From the NCBI GenBank assembly GCA_015179125.1, contig WHVA01000024.1:186001-250000 (forward strand): 64,000 bases of DNA, in the 5' to 3' direction. The notes under the pieces were generated by a model. The model saw nothing but the letters and a program-made list of their open reading frames with translations. It made no database searches and was not told the origin of the DNA. The stretch is from Gautieria morchelliformis (lineage: Eukaryota; Basidiomycota; Agaricomycetes; Gomphales; Gomphaceae). Within the stretch, counting starts at the first letter, position 1, and every line of letters starts with the position of its first letter. Made by a program: the position numbers and the translations under genes. Shown in pieces: positions 22,459 through 35,361 of this stretch.

Positions 22459-24385
22459 CTGGGCAGGGTGCGCCTGTTGAGTAACTTTGTTTTTTAGTCG
22501 ACCCACGTCTCTACACATGGTAGAGGCCATGCACCTATTGCATCTGCCACTCCAGCCTGGTACTGAGATAGTCCGACGGATTAACACAATATTACTGCTC
22601 CCCATGCGGTGACGTGTAAGTAGAGTTACCACTCAACTCAGTTCGGCACTTCTGAGATTAGTCATCAGATAGAGTGTGACGTTTCACTGCAACAGGCAGA
22701 ATACTTACACACGAAATACATTTGTAATATAAAAAGTCTCGAAAACATGGCCGAGGATTGCACGTAACTTTAAACAAAATAGAGTAATTTCCTGGGTGCT
22801 TGTCAGCCTTCATTAATTCATTGCGGTGGCACCGCATGCCACTGGATATCAGAAGCTCCAGAACTTGCGACAAGTCCTGATGTAGGTACCGTGACGGGAT
22901 CATTAGCCTGGGCTGCATATCATTATAAACCCTCCCTCGCTATGAGTCCTCGGCGCCAGGTTTTTCATTCACTCTGTACTACCTCAATTCGACCGCCGGC
23001 AAGACGACACTCTGTGACACTCAGTTGGAAGACCTTTCATGAGCCTGTGTTGTTGATCAGTCAACAGTGCCAATGTCTGAAGGGGGATCTTCTCTATGTG
23101 ACTCGTATGATATATCGATGCTTCAAATAGAATCGCGAACTTGACGCGCGTATATGGCGCATCTTTGATGCTGTAGTCGTCCTTACATTCTTTAATTCAT
23201 AATCTGCATTGTTACGGGCGTCGAATGGATACGCAGTTGGTCATGAAACTTCCGAGCTACCCATGGTACCTACAGGGTGGAGGGGATGTCTGCGCGCGTT
23301 TCAAGTTCAAAACCGCCACGAGATTGATCCGCCTATGGGACCTTCAAATTGACCAATGACCTTCAAGGTTGCCTTGACTGTCCGATAGCTTAAAATTCCT
23401 GCCACTTCTGCTCGGGAAATAGACTCGGAGTGGCTTTCGCCTTGCTCGTTATAAATTGGTGAATCGGCATCCCTTCTGGCAGAGTCGTCAGGAACTTGAA
23501 ACTTGAGAGTTAAACTAGGCTATGAGCCCCGGTCTGAGACCGTATATACCGCCGGGTATGGCCGCTGTAACACCACGGGTTCGTAGTCCACTGTTTTGTT
23601 ACTTGTGGAAAATGACCACCGAAGGTTTCCCTCGCCCTGTTGATCGGACTCATCGGAGATTCGAATTTAACTCTACCTGTAAGCACTCGATCACGCAACA
23701 GGATAAGCAACAGAGCCTGATAGCCGGCGGGCCGGTACGTGTTCAGGTCAATTCTGCGACACGAAAGCTAGGACAACGTCTGAAATAATTCCTTGATTAA
23801 GGCTTAAGGCGCTCAGGAGCTTTCCGTACGATGTCAGTGATACCCGACTCGACTCCAAGTCCGCTCATTTTGACTTCGAATAAACAGGTGAATTCTGCCT
23901 AAGTTTGTGGAATTCTCTGTGCACTGTTTGTTGCCTTCAAGTTCTTTGTCCCATCTCGGTCCGACAACCCAAGCCTGAGGTATGCTTAGGATAAGTCCTT
24001 CTTATATCATGTTCTACTCTTGTGACCCATCACACTGATGGCATCGAATTGACATCGACAGAGTGCGTCCGTGGCAATTGAGGACTCGAATCACAGGAAG
24101 AAACCCGTCTATCATTCGACCTTCAAGCCTAGTCCCCACGTCACTAACCTGAGTGTCGGCCTAACGGCTTCTGACGCATAGATGCACACCCATATAACCC
24201 ATGCTCAGTAGCGGAAGTTCCCTTTCCCTGAGTCTCTTCTCAACCAAACCCGCCTCATATATCTATCTGGCTTCGCCAGCTATCACACTCTTTTTTTTTA
24301 TATTTCTCTGCTACGAAGTTTCTCCGCGCTAGTCGCTATCTTCATTACTTTTGACTTGACACGTTGTGGGCCGGGGCATAGCCAT
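22459..24385. other. No gene recognised
   Basis: About 1.9 kb without a recognisable gene. There is one TATA-like sequence near 23450 and a pyrimidine tract just before the membrane-protein gene that begins at 24386. Small frames on both strands are unsupported. Confidence 0.4.
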
Positions 24386-25707
24386 ATGTCTACGACACCA
24401 CCATTCGGTTTCGGATCCCTTTCTCCGGGCATCGCAGAGATAACCTTGCCGCCTGGCATGACCCTGGCGCAGTATGAGTCGCTACAGGGCTCGCTCGGTA
24501 GGTTTCTTGTGCTCTCCTTGCAATCTAGTAATTTGGCCAACGCAACCATTTTCGCGCGCAGTTACGACTGCCATTGCAGTCGCCATCGCATTCGGAATTC
24601 TGATATGTGATTAGTAAGTATTTCTTATCTCTCAAATTAAAAAACACCGTGGATTGATGTGCATAGCGTTCATCTATCTTCCAAAGAAATTGAACTGTAT
24701 CAGACGTCAAGCAAGGCCGTTTGGCGCAGTCCAGCAACCTGGGCGTGGGTGCATTTTATGCTCAGCGTAGCTCATATTGAATGAGATCGCAGTTTTGTGC
24801 TCTTGCGATACTCGGGCATACTCGCCATGTTTCCTTCTCTGTTTTTGGCATCGATCCAGAACAAGCATTGCCACGCCGCTGTTATGTCAAGTCAGGTTGG
24901 CGGTGTGTTGGTGGTCGCGTCCTCTGGCGTCATCTTTTCCTTCCGTGTATTTTCTATGTGGTCCGGGAACAGAGCGGTATATGCCGTTGTAGGATTTATG
25001 TATGTGTCGATGGTCGGATGTTGGGTAAGATATTCAATTGAATTTCCCAATACAGTATGTTCACACTCTATTTCAACCAGTGTGCTGTTGTTTCGCAGTA
25101 TGAAATTGTTACTCCAACTACCTTTGGAGCTAGCTGCCATATACGCCCCACCGTGCCCTGGGCTCCGATCGGATACGCATTGTCAGTAGCATTTGACACG
25201 GTGGTCATGCTGCTCGCTGTCTTCAAGCTCAAGAGCCACTGTGCCTCGTCATCCGCTGTAGGATACGCTATCCACCGCGACGGCTTGGTCTACTTTTTCA
25301 TCACGGCACTTACGAACATCATTGTCCTCGTCATCCAGGCCTTGGGACCAAGCTTCGACCTCATCAAACCCACCGCGGCGCCGATTTCAACATTAATCAC
25401 AGCAACGATGGGGGCACGCGTGTATCTGAACCTTAAATTGCTCAGTGAACATACCGAACAGGATTTACCCTTTGCTTCGACGAGGAGCGGCGACCGGGGC
25501 GTTGGAACATATGCTAAGCCGATGACTCCGCGACGTTCCGCCAGTGGAGCCACTAACCCGCTGGCTGAATTTCCTATCAACATCCTATCGCTGGGTGTAG
25601 TCAAGTCCGATACACCATTTGCGTCGTATGATTGCGACACACCCAGAATAACGACACACGTCCAATGGCCGGTTTTCACACGAGAGACGACAGTTACTGT
25701 GGGGTGA
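24386..25707 (+). CDS. DUF6533-type multi-span membrane protein, one in-frame stop
   Basis: Starts at 24386 (MSTTPPFGFGSLSPGIAEI). Exon 1 ends at about 24498. A short intron leads to the first span (TTAIAVAIAFGILIC). The next exon reads SSKEIELYQTSSKAVWRSP, which corresponds to the conserved EIE-W block of the DUF6533 domain, and runs on to VLLRYSGILAMFPSLFL and VLVVASSGVIFSFRVFSMW. One in-frame TGA at 24782-24784 separates these. A 74 nt intron (25025-25098) joins CW to YEIVTPTTFGASC. The final exon has a span after FDTVVMLLAVFKL, the block AIHRDGLVYFFITALTN, and a cytoplasmic tail ending at 25707. The family is specific to mushrooms and its function is unknown. The TGA makes this copy doubtful, so it may be a recent pseudogene. 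Confidence 0.65.
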
Positions 25708-25909
25708 GTACCCCATGTTTTTTGATACGGATACTTTCAACGCTCTCCTTCAATCTTTACTGTTAATATGTGACTGACGGACACGGTCTCTACCGGGATG
25801 GACAATGTTGGCATATCGCTATCACTTTTTTTATCCATTGTAATATTTGAAAATACTGGGTACCGATTCACTGTAGAGCTACCAAGTCGGACAGACAGAT
25901 GCTTATTCG

Positions 25910-28560
25910 TTTTATAATTAAATACGACCAGGGACTGAGCCTGCAGCCTGACCGTGCAGGGTACAGTGTTGTAGGCTCTGTAAGGCCAGCATAAGTGGAT
26001 ACCCTACACTCAAGCAGCAAACTCACAAAGAAGGATCCAAATTCAGATAAGAACTACCTACAGGGCAGTGTACACACTTGTCAAAGGGGGATCCAAGAGG
26101 AAGACTTTGCCAGATCTGGGATAGAACTCAACTTGATGCAGGTAAACTCAAGCAAATATTGGTGGTGACTGGCAATGAAGTGATGTATTACTTGTGAGGC
26201 TACCTAAAATATTATTTACAAGAATAGATGGGGAAATCCAGGGGTTTGGAACAACATGAGATCTGGGCGGAAAAGTCATGCCATTACAAAACAAGCTAAA
26301 ATCACAAGTTTACAACAATTATTCTGAACCTTGCCTCTTGATCCTTCCTCTACAAAATTAGGGACAAGTAAGTATGGCACAGCATATTAGTTGAGGCCAA
26401 GTCCTGCTGACCTCACCCCCTCCAACCTCACCCTTGACCATGGACCCAGCCTCAACATCAGTTGTGAGCTCGGCTGGCTTCTCTGAATCAAGGTTTGGTC
26501 CTTGACATGTGTGTCAGGGGAACACCATTCACTCCCATTCACTTTCACTCGCTTTGCATTGACTTGCATCCATCTTCACTCACATTTGTCCCCTGCTGCC
26601 CAAGCTGATTTTCAAGCAAACTGGTAGTCGCCCCTGCCTTGTGTGCTGCTGCCTCTGGGCCTCCTGCACCTTCAGTGTGTTCTGGATTGTGTTCTATTTC
26701 CCTTGCTTTTCCAATCACTTCCAATACTGTTCCTTGCTTATCTATTTGCTCCCTGTTCTTTCCATTTGATTGCTTATATCATTTGGGGTTTGGTGGTTAG
26801 GGCAGCATGCCTGCAGAATATAGTCATAGTAAACTGGCAAGGGGGTTCCTTAGAGTTTTCTCTTTGGATCCCCTTTGCCAGGTATTTATGTGTCATGTAT
26901 ATAGTTCCCTATCTGGCTTTGGATCCCCCTTTGCCAGTTCATCATTGAGTGTTGAGCATGTGCCTAGGTTGTCCTTATAATAAGCCCATAATATATGCAG
27001 GTGTCAATCACTGCCTGTCAGGTGAACCCCTTCCTGTTTCTGCTTCCAGTTTGTAACTGGGTCTCTGACACACCTCTGGATTCAATCTCTGAGTTCATGG
27101 TCAAATATGGAGGCAGCTGCAGAGAATTTATAGGGGTCAGGATATGGCCCTTCAAGGGAGTTGTATTCCCACTTTATGATTCACTATTGAACAATGGTTT
27201 TTTCTCTTACTCATGTGCACTCCCAGTGTTGCCCATGAACAATGCACATGAATGAACAGAACCTTGTGCCACACAGTACTCATATCCAGACAAGAGTAGC
27301 ACCTGATATACTTACAGGGTACTGTCAGGGGAACCCCCTTCTGAAGCCATTCCTGAGCTTGGCCACAGTTCCAGCCAGAGAACATCCTGAGCTGTCAGGC
27401 CATCCTTACATCTATCTCAATCCTGTGGCTGAGTTCTTGAGTCTTCAGCTTTGGAAGCCGAGTGGCATCAGGGTACACATCATGGGGAGGTCAGGTTGAT
27501 GTCATTTGTGAAGTGGGCACTCCTGGCTGTGCATGGGGGCACAATGCATATAAGTAGCTTGCTAGTAGCAAGGATCCTCTCTTTGGATCCCTCTCTGCCA
27601 GGTAAGACCCTTATGTATGTACTTCAGATTTCCCCTTGTCAGTTGTGTGGTAGTGTGATCTCCACAGCTAGCCAGGGTCACCCTTACAGCAACATTGCTA
27701 TAGAACCGTAACCTCTATATATATGCATGTGGCCTGTTAATACTATGAAGATTTACAGTTTGAAGGTCATATTTATTTATAATTGATGTGAAAATAAGAA
27801 TTAATCAGGTCCCAGCAGTCCCTAGAAGATGAGAAGTGGCACCAAATAGCCTTCTTCTCCAAGAGCCTAAGCCCAGTCAAATGGAACTACAAGATCCATG
27901 ACAAGGAGATGTTGGTGTGAACTGAGCAGAAAGCATCACTACTGGTGTCTAGACCACCTGAGGGACCTCCAGACCTTTGTCAATTAAATCCAGATCCCTG
28001 CTGCCAGTGAGCCTGGAATATACTATGGTTGACCACAGCCAGGGCCATTGCTTGGTACTTACCAGTGACCCTGCCCTGCACTTTCCTGACCCTGGATGCC
28101 ACATACTATATGACCCACTTCACTTCCGACGCTGTTCTGAAAGTGGAAGTATAGAAGTGGAGTGGAGGTGACAAAGTAAGCAGAACTGGCGGGAGTGCTT
28201 CTGGAAGTGGGGTTGGAATTGGGAGCAGAGTCAGAACAGGACAGGGGTGTCCCCTGACACAGATGGTCCAGGGAGTCCAACAATCAAGGAGAGGAGTGGA
28301 GCAAAGGGTTGCATGATGGGGAGTGTAGAAGTGCTGAATCACTTAGCAACAACATAGTGGTGACAGGGTTATTACATGTACAATATGTATAATGGTACAT
28401 GTGAGTGGCTATTTGAACACAGGAATGTTCTTGAAACCAACTGGAAAGTCCAAAATATGATAGCAGAAGCTGCAATGTATCTGAGTGCCAATGGGAAACT
28501 CATGTGGCCTCTCTGCATTGCATCCACAATGTACCATGCACAAACTGCCTGGTATCAAGC
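25910..28560. repeat. CpG-depleted decayed retroelement block
   Basis: This block has very few CpG dinucleotides compared with its flanks and many TG and CA steps. A short motif, TTTGGATCCC followed by TTTGCCAG-like sequence, recurs near 26080 (reversed context), 26865, 26920 and 27580. A Gypsy RNase H remnant lies inside (27808-27917). I read it as an old methylated retroelement or several of them. No LTR pair could be fixed by eye. Confidence 0.5.
27808..27917 (+). pseudogene. Ty3/Gypsy RNase H fragment
   Basis: The frame reads EDEKWHQIAFFSKSLSPVKW then NYKIHDKEML and then meets a stop. This is the well-known Gypsy pattern W-P-A-F-SKSLSP-E-NYEIHDKE at the start of the RNase H domain. Only about 37 codons remain. 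The matching reverse transcriptase and integrase are not visible nearby. Confidence 0.8.
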
Positions 28561-28771
28561 TTTGTGGACCCCTTTGCGATGACAGCGGTGTTCGCAGGCC
28601 GCCACAAACCTTCTTGGGACCAAGGAGGGACCCAGAATAAAAGTTCTGAAGGCGAGTTGAGAAACCAGCCATTGTTTTCCAGCCGTGAATCATTTCGAAA
28701 CCCAGGCCCCGTAGCTGTGCAAAGGATATTAGCAGATTTCATCATCTTCCGACAATTCAAGGTAACCGCTA

Positions 28772-31700
28772 CTAACCAGGTGCTTGACCTGCGAAAGTGT
28801 CTGCATTCCACACACGGATCGTATTGTCTTCAGAACCGGAGACGATGCGTTTGCCATCGTGCGAGAACGCCACCGACCTGACGCAGTAGGTGTGGCCTTC
28901 GAATGGTGCTGAAATGACCTCCCCAGTGTCTGCATCCCACACACGGATCGTCTTGTCACCAGACCCGGAGACGATGCGCTTGCCGTCGTTCGAGAAGGCC
29001 ACTGACGTGACCCATTGGGTGTGGCCTTCGAATGGTGCCGAAATGACCTTCCCGGTTTCTGCATTCCACACACGAATCGTCTTGTCATAAGACCCGGAGA
29101 CGATGCGCTTGCCATCGTGCGAGAACGCCACCGACGTGACGGAGCGGGTGTGGCCTTCAAATGGTGCTGAAATGACCTCCCTGGTGTCTGCATTCCACAC
29201 ACGGATCGTCTTGTCATAAGACCCGGAGACGATGCGCTTGCCGTCCTGCGAGAACGCCACCGACGAAATGCCGTTGGTGTGGCCTTCGAATGGTGCCGAA
29301 ATGACCCTCCCGGTGTCTGCATTCCACACACGGATCGTGTAGTCATCCGACCCGGAGACAATGCGCTTGCCGTCGTGCGAGAACGCCACCGACCTGACGA
29401 AGTCGGTGTGGCCTTCCAATGGTGCTGAAATTACCTCCCCGGTGTCTGCATTCCACACACGGATCGTGTGGTCTAAAGACCCGGAGACGATGCGCTTGCC
29501 GTCGTGCGAGAACGCCACCGACGTGACGCAGTAGGTGTGGCCTTCCAATGGTGCTGAAATGACCTCCCCGGTGTCTGCATTCCACACACGGATTGTGTTG
29601 TCTTCAGACCCGGAGACGATGCGCTTGTCATCGTGCGAGAACGCCACCGACCTGACACAGTAGGTGTGGCCTTCGAATGGTGCTGAAATGACCTCCCCGG
29701 TGTCTGCATTCCACACACGGATCGTGTGGTCCAAAGACCCGGAGACGATGCACTTGCCGTCGTGCGAGAACGCCACCGACGTGACGAAGTCGGTGTGGCC
29801 TTCGAATGGTGCTGAAATGACCTCCCCTGTGTCTGCATTCCACACACGAATAGTCTTGTCTTCAGACCCAGAGACGATGCGCTTGCCGTCGTGCGAGAAC
29901 GCCACCGACTTGATGCACTGGGTGTGGCCTTCCAATGGTGCTGAAATGACCTTCCCGGTGTCTGCATTCCACACACGGATCGTGTTATCATAAGACCCGG
30001 AGACGATGCGCTTGCCGTCGTGCAAGAACGCCACCGACATGACGCAGTGGGTGTGGCCCTCGAGTGGTGCTGAAATGACCTCCCCGGTTTCTGCATTCCA
30101 CACACGGATCGTGTGGTCCAAAGACCCGGAGACGATACGCTTGCCATCGTGTGAGAACGACACCGACATGACGCAGTGAGTGTGGCCTTCAAGTGGTGCT
30201 GAAATGACCTCCCCGGTGTCTGCATTCCACACACGGATCGTGTTGTCTTCAGACCCGGAGACGATGCGCTTGCCGTCATGCGAGAACGCCACCGACGTGA
30301 CGCAGTCGGTGTGGCCTTCGAATGGTGCCGAAATGGTCTCCCCGGTTTCTGCATTCCACACACGAATGGTCTTGTCTTCAGACCCGGAGACGATGCGCTT
30401 GCCGTCGGGCGAGAAGGCCACTGACGTGACACAGCGGGTGTGTCCTTCGAGTGGTGCTGAGATTACCTCCCCTGTGTCTGCATTCCACACACGGATTGTC
30501 TGGTCTCCAGACCCGGAGACGATGCGCTTGCCCTCATGCGAGAACGCCACCGACGTAACGCTGCCGGTGTGGCCTACCAGAACGATTTGAATAGGTAGCC
30601 ACGTCGTCGCTTTCCCGGTCTCAATGCGGAGTAGTCGTGGAAATCGTGGGAGGTAGGTATTCGATAGTTTCGACCTTTCAGGTGCAAACGGGAGTGCCGA
30701 CAAATAGAGATGGGGAGCACTTTGAGAGATTACACTCCCAAACGCACGTGCAAAATTCCGCGCATCCGTAACGAATGCTGTAATGTCATTATCCTGAAGT
30801 TCATTAGACTCACGTCGGAGCTCATACAACTTGGGCACTCACCTGACTCCAGTCCATTATTGACGAGAGCGCTGCTGATGCATCGGGGACCTTCTTGATC
30901 AAACTCAAAACTTCAAGCCAGTAGAGTAGCTTAGTCTCGAAGAACTCCCTGATCTTTGCACCCATACCCGGCGTAAAGGTGGTGGCGCGAACATGGTCCG
31001 CCCAAAAACGGCAAGAGTAGGAAAGTTGGGAGGATATATACCTCTTGGTCCGTGTCGCCAAGTCGACGACATCGTCGTTGCGCAGATGTGAAGTTTCAAG
31101 CTGACAAATGTTAAAACAAAGTTCATCCTTCATCACGCGCAAGGATGAGAGCGCAAGGCCTTCATGGTGTGAAGATGTATCGATGTGGTATGGTCCACTC
31201 CGGTCGCGAGCTGTCAAGAAGTCACGAACAGACGTGTGCAGCAGGCTGATTGGGTCAGATTCTTGAGTGGGAAGGCTCAACAGAGCGCCCATAGGTTTAA
31301 CTATATCATGAACCTCGGTACCCGACTCATCTTCATTGCACAGCTTCTGCAGGGCAGACATCGAGAGCGGTTCTCTGGCAGCCAGCATGCAGCCCATCAC
31401 CAAGCGAAAGCGATAGTTGACATCGTCCGTCAAGTCATTGCCATCCCCGAATATCTGCGTGAGGATACCGAGATACAGGTTATCCATCCCACGGAGGTTC
31501 TTCACTAAAACCTCCTCCAGTTGCTTAACAGGATTGTGACCACGCTTCCCATCTCCTTTGATAAATCGACAAGCAGTGGACGCCCATTGAAAGTGACCTT
31601 CAGATTTCTCGCCTAATAATCGACACCAGCCATTGTCCGGCCATTTGTGCTCGAGGGCCGTAATTGGACGTAACTGGGCTTCCACAAAGCGGGTGACGGC

Positions 31701-33913
31701 ATCTATAGGGTTCGGGTCAATACCCTTTAAGGACCTGGATAGGACGTGCGTCTTCCCCAGAAGGGCGTCCAGGATGTCATCTTCGGCGCGGGAAGTGATA
31801 AGAAGACGAAAATTAGACGGCAGTTGTGCTGCTTCCTTGCCCAGGACAGACAAGAGGGCCTTGCGAGATTCCATGTCTCCGCTCTCATCCAATGCATCAA
31901 TAACGATCACGCTCGGTCCAACGGCCGTTAGGTCCTTGGAGGGGTCCAGAATGAACTTTTGGAACTGCTCACGAGGTACGCCTGTGGTCCGAAGTGATCT
32001 ATGCTCCCCGACCACTTTCAGCAACGATGCTTTTCGTTCTGGATCCAGATCAGCCAGATCACGAGCAATCGTGCTAAAGACATTATCGGGGGATCGCTGT
32101 GCCTGAAGAGCCCGGTCAAAAAAGTACGACGACCCGAGACGCTTGATATTACTAAATCGTTTAGCGACCTCGTGGGCGATGGCAGACTTGCCGGCACCCG
32201 CCACATCGTTCAAGAAAAATATGCGTGGGGTGTCCTCGCTCTCCTGATTGACCCACTCCCAGATCTCCGCAAGAACTGTCTCCCGAGTATCCCGAAGACA
32301 TCCTTTTTCAGAATTGAACGTAGCACCGTCTGCGTAGGGCATGTCGCCCAGCAGAACTCCCCTAGCTGGTTGCAAGGTGTATTAGACTCGGGAAAGGCCT
32401 CAAACCAGAAAACTCACAGATGTCGCCGACGACATTCAGAACACGTAGGACAGCAATATCAACATGTTGTACAGTGGTTTCAACACGTTGTACAGTGATT
32501 TCAGTATGAATCACGGCATGTTGTTGTAACTCCGACTTGAGTTTGTTGAAAGATTCCTGGTATTGATTGACCTTGCTGTCGACATCCGACACTAGATTTT
32601 TCGCGGTTCTTTTCCCTGAATAATGATTATCAGCTATGGCCCACTGACAGTGAGTCCAACATACAGAAACCCTCTGTTTTTGCATAGGCGCGGACAAAGT
32701 AGCTGCACTCTAACGTCTGTTGCGCCAAGGCTAAGATAATTGGCTTCTGCGATTCAATTTTCTTCAACGGCTCTGCTAGATGGACGAATGCATAGGTGTC
32801 TCCAATAATTTTCGCCAGATCATGGATGCTATCATCCCGGTCCATCTGAGCAATGATCGTCTAAACAGAGTCAAACCCAGACGTCAGCTATATCTATCCG
32901 GTTGGTGTATGTCATAGATGTACCTGGTGTGCAAGATCCAGGATGGACCATGCCGCTTTGGCATAAGGATGGACCTAGAATCAAAGCACACCGTGTGAAC
33001 GAGATGACCTGGGGGACGACCAACCTAACTATACCTCTGAGGCCTTACCAACAATATCGGTAAACAGCCTGATATTGTTCAGGAGGGGAGCCCAAGTGGC
33101 CGATACTGTATCGAGGGTATTGAGAGTTGAAGTGGCGGCATCGGCCCCAGCCCCTGCAATTAGGGACGGCACCGGGTTCATATTCTCGACCTCTTTCGTT
33201 CCGCTGACTGCTTCGCTCAACTGGACCTCCTGCGCCTCGTCGGACGTCGCGAAAGACGAAATGGTGAACTCTAGGACAGTCTGAACCTCATGCATCTTCC
33301 CTGCCTTATCTGATTTTTGCAGTTTGCGAGCAACGGCCACTGTGTTCGATGATTACACGTGCATTCCGTCAATGAGCGAAAAGGACTGACCTTCAGTTGC
33401 TCCTTCTGCAAGCAGCAACTCAATCCTTTCCTTCATACCGCCTATGTAGTCATCACGTCCGATGGTATGACTCCCATATACTTCAATTTCCAACACAGAA
33501 GACAAATTCAAGTGGTAGCTATGTATGGATTTAAGATCATATTGAGACAATAACACTGGAATTAAACGCACAAATAGAATGGCTCATTCCACCATGCAGT
33601 ATTGCCTCTCGCAGCTGACGCAGTCTTCTGGGTGTCCTTACCGACGAAGAGTTTCACGAAGCAGTGACTAGGACGCTTGCCGAACAGTGTGACATTGGGA
33701 AGATGAGTGCATTTCAAGTCTGTTGTCGATCGCCAAGAGTCAGTATGCAATAGACAGCGCAAACGAAAGTGTCTTTCCAACAACTTTGATTCCTGCAGGA
33801 ATGCTTCGCGGTGGTGAGTGAACAGTTGACTCACTAGAGAAGTGATCGTGGACTTACGGTGCTGTCACGGTGCCCTCAACGCTGTCCTCAAAGTTGCCCT
33901 TAACGTTGTCCAT
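28772..33913 (-). CDS. C2-NACHT-WD40 NLR-like STAND protein
   Basis: Multi-exon minus-strand gene, start at 33913 ([14 protein letters not shown]), stop at 28772. A C2-like N-terminal domain shows [16 protein letters not shown] and [19 protein letters not shown] helical linker follows ([34 protein letters not shown]). The NACHT ATPase is in the exon ending at 30843. Its Walker A is [12 protein letters not shown] near 32190 and its Walker B is VIVIDALDE near 31895. A helical or winged region follows, then, after a 49 nt intron (30794-30842), [17 protein letters not shown] and 14 WD repeats of 43 residues. Several introns of 49-60 nt have clean GT-AG ends and keep frame, so the gene looks intact. 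Fungal NLRs of this build are thought to sense non-self and trigger cell death. The N-terminal C2 is common in agaricomycete members. What it recognises is unknown. Confidence 0.88.
28796..30574 (-). repeat. 14 tandem WD40 repeats (129 bp unit)
   Basis: Each unit codes for 43 residues starting GHT and containing [15 protein letters not shown], then D[11 protein letters not shown] and VISAP. Thirteen are complete and the fourteenth stops after NADT. Most residues are invariant. Positions 4, 5, 7, 23, 25 and 42 vary between repeats: DC, HC, YC, QC, DF, NG or QW at 4-5; T, M, K, R or S at 7; G, E, L, Y or D at 23; K, N, H, Y or Q at 25; L or F at 42. Two seven-bladed propellers would use 14 repeats. 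Confidence 0.92.
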
Positions 33914-34985
33914 AGTAAGCAGCGTTCAAGGTATGTGGTAGATGGAAAAGGCCGACGAGATGCACCGCATCATATGGGTCTGGACCGTATGTCGAATTAC
34001 AGCTCCGACTCGTGTTCTCGGCGTCCAGTTGAAGTGCGCCTCGATCGTCGCGTGGCTTCCTAGGTACGCGGTCGTCTTCGTAAGTACAGCTGGACCGTGT
34101 CTGGGAGGCGACCGGGCTGCATATCATGCAGTGAGTGAGCTCCGTGTACGGCCTGGGCAAGTTTCATGGTTCCGTTGTCGCGCTGCAAAGAGGTCCAGGG
34201 TTTCACCCACGGGTCTATCCCGCCCTTATACAGGTGATGTCCGTGGCACGTTCACACCTGCAGCTTTGTTGACTTGTTCCCATTCCAAAGCAGTCCGCTA
34301 CCAGATCTGCAAACGCGATCCTTGTCCCTCTAATCCGTCTCCCCTCCCAACTTTTCAAGCTTGCCTAGACTCTCCAGTGCCCCACGTCGCGTTTCAGCTG
34401 TCCTCCCTCAGCGGACAGCGACTGTATAGTCTTCAGAGACTCCTTCTCCAAATCCGGTCAAGCCCCAAGATGTCCATGGCCTTCCACTTCCGAATCATCC
34501 AGTCACAATCCGCCGAAATGGCTCACCCTCCGCTCCCCGCCATCGTGTCCCTCTATGTGACCCCATAAGCCCGCTGTCTTTACAGGCGTTTCACCTGGCC
34601 CATCGGCCAAAAGCCAACTCCAACCGCTTCCAAGCCCCATAGCCGGCACAAGCCCCAAGCCTCCAAACACTACAACACCGCCTGGTGCAAGCCTCACAAA
34701 ACATAGTGCCACCCTCCTAATATGTAGCTCCAGAAAGCCCTCGCCCAATCAAATGAAATTATTATTTTTTATGCGCAGCCGGGTCGCATGCCGGAGATTG
34801 CGACACGGCTCCAATGTCTCCAGTATCGCACCACGTCCACCGGTCCCTTGGTCGTCAAATGGTGCACCGGGACGCATCAGTGTAAAGCTTTTCGCCGGTT
34901 CGTCCCCCACCTTCATGTGCGCCAACGAGCAGGATGTCGACTACATCCCGCCACCCCAGACAACCGTCACACCACCACAATTACC
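33914..34985. other. No gene recognised
   Basis: Upstream region of the NACHT-WD40 gene. A 208-codon plus-strand frame (33942-34568) has no recognisable motif and an unusual composition. I do not treat it as a gene. Confidence 0.4.
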
Positions 34986-35361
34986 ATGTCCTCCGCGGAG
35001 ACGTCCTGGGAGAGCAATGGTGACATGGGTCTCGAGCCGCTGACAGAAGTCATAGACGGCGGCCAACTCGCCGAGTTACCTCCGCTCGTCTCTTAGTCCT
35101 GCGCTAAATTCCTCCTCACAGTCCCAAGCTGCCCTCGACCAGCCCATGCGCGAACAAGTCAACCGACTGACCGATCTCAGAAGGCTGTTTGAACTGACCT
35201 AGCCGCAGCTCCAGGCACGCCAGGCCGAGCTGCGTCTCGTGCATGCGACGGTGGAGTAGGAACGCGCTGCTGCACACGAGAATAAGCTCCACATCGATCG
35301 TCAGCGTCTCAACATCGCGACCCGATTTCTAACTGCCAGACATCTGCCTGAACAAGCCTGA
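34986..35361 (+). pseudogene. Decayed coding fragment with coiled-coil character
   Basis: A frame beginning MSSAETSWESNGDMGLEPL at 34986 ends at a TAG near 35094. A neighbouring frame then reads REQVNRLTDLRRLFELT, stop, PQLQARQAELRLVHATVE, stop, ERAAAHENKLHIDRQRLNI. The heptad-like spacing suggests a coiled coil. Two TAG codons sit where Gln would fit. The family is not recognised, and it may not be a gene at all. Confidence 0.3.

Noticed and set aside
29473-30432. Long alternative frames across the WD40 region on both strands
   Set aside because: They are shadows of the 129 bp repeat, whose length is a multiple of three and so keeps any stop-free frame open.
28796-30574. The WD-repeat DNA as a satellite or CRISPR-like array
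   Set aside because: The repeats are in frame within a gene and code for a clear WD40 motif.
33942-34568. A 208-codon plus-strand open frame upstream of the NACHT-WD40 gene
   Set aside because: No recognisable domain, Cys/Arg/Ser-rich low-information composition, and no intron or promoter support.
21418-35270. Recurrent TAG/TGA stops as a sign of repeat-induced point mutation
   Set aside because: C-to-T changes are the commonest way to make stops from CAG, CAA or CGA, so a handful of such codons proves nothing. A substitution count over aligned repeat copies would be needed.
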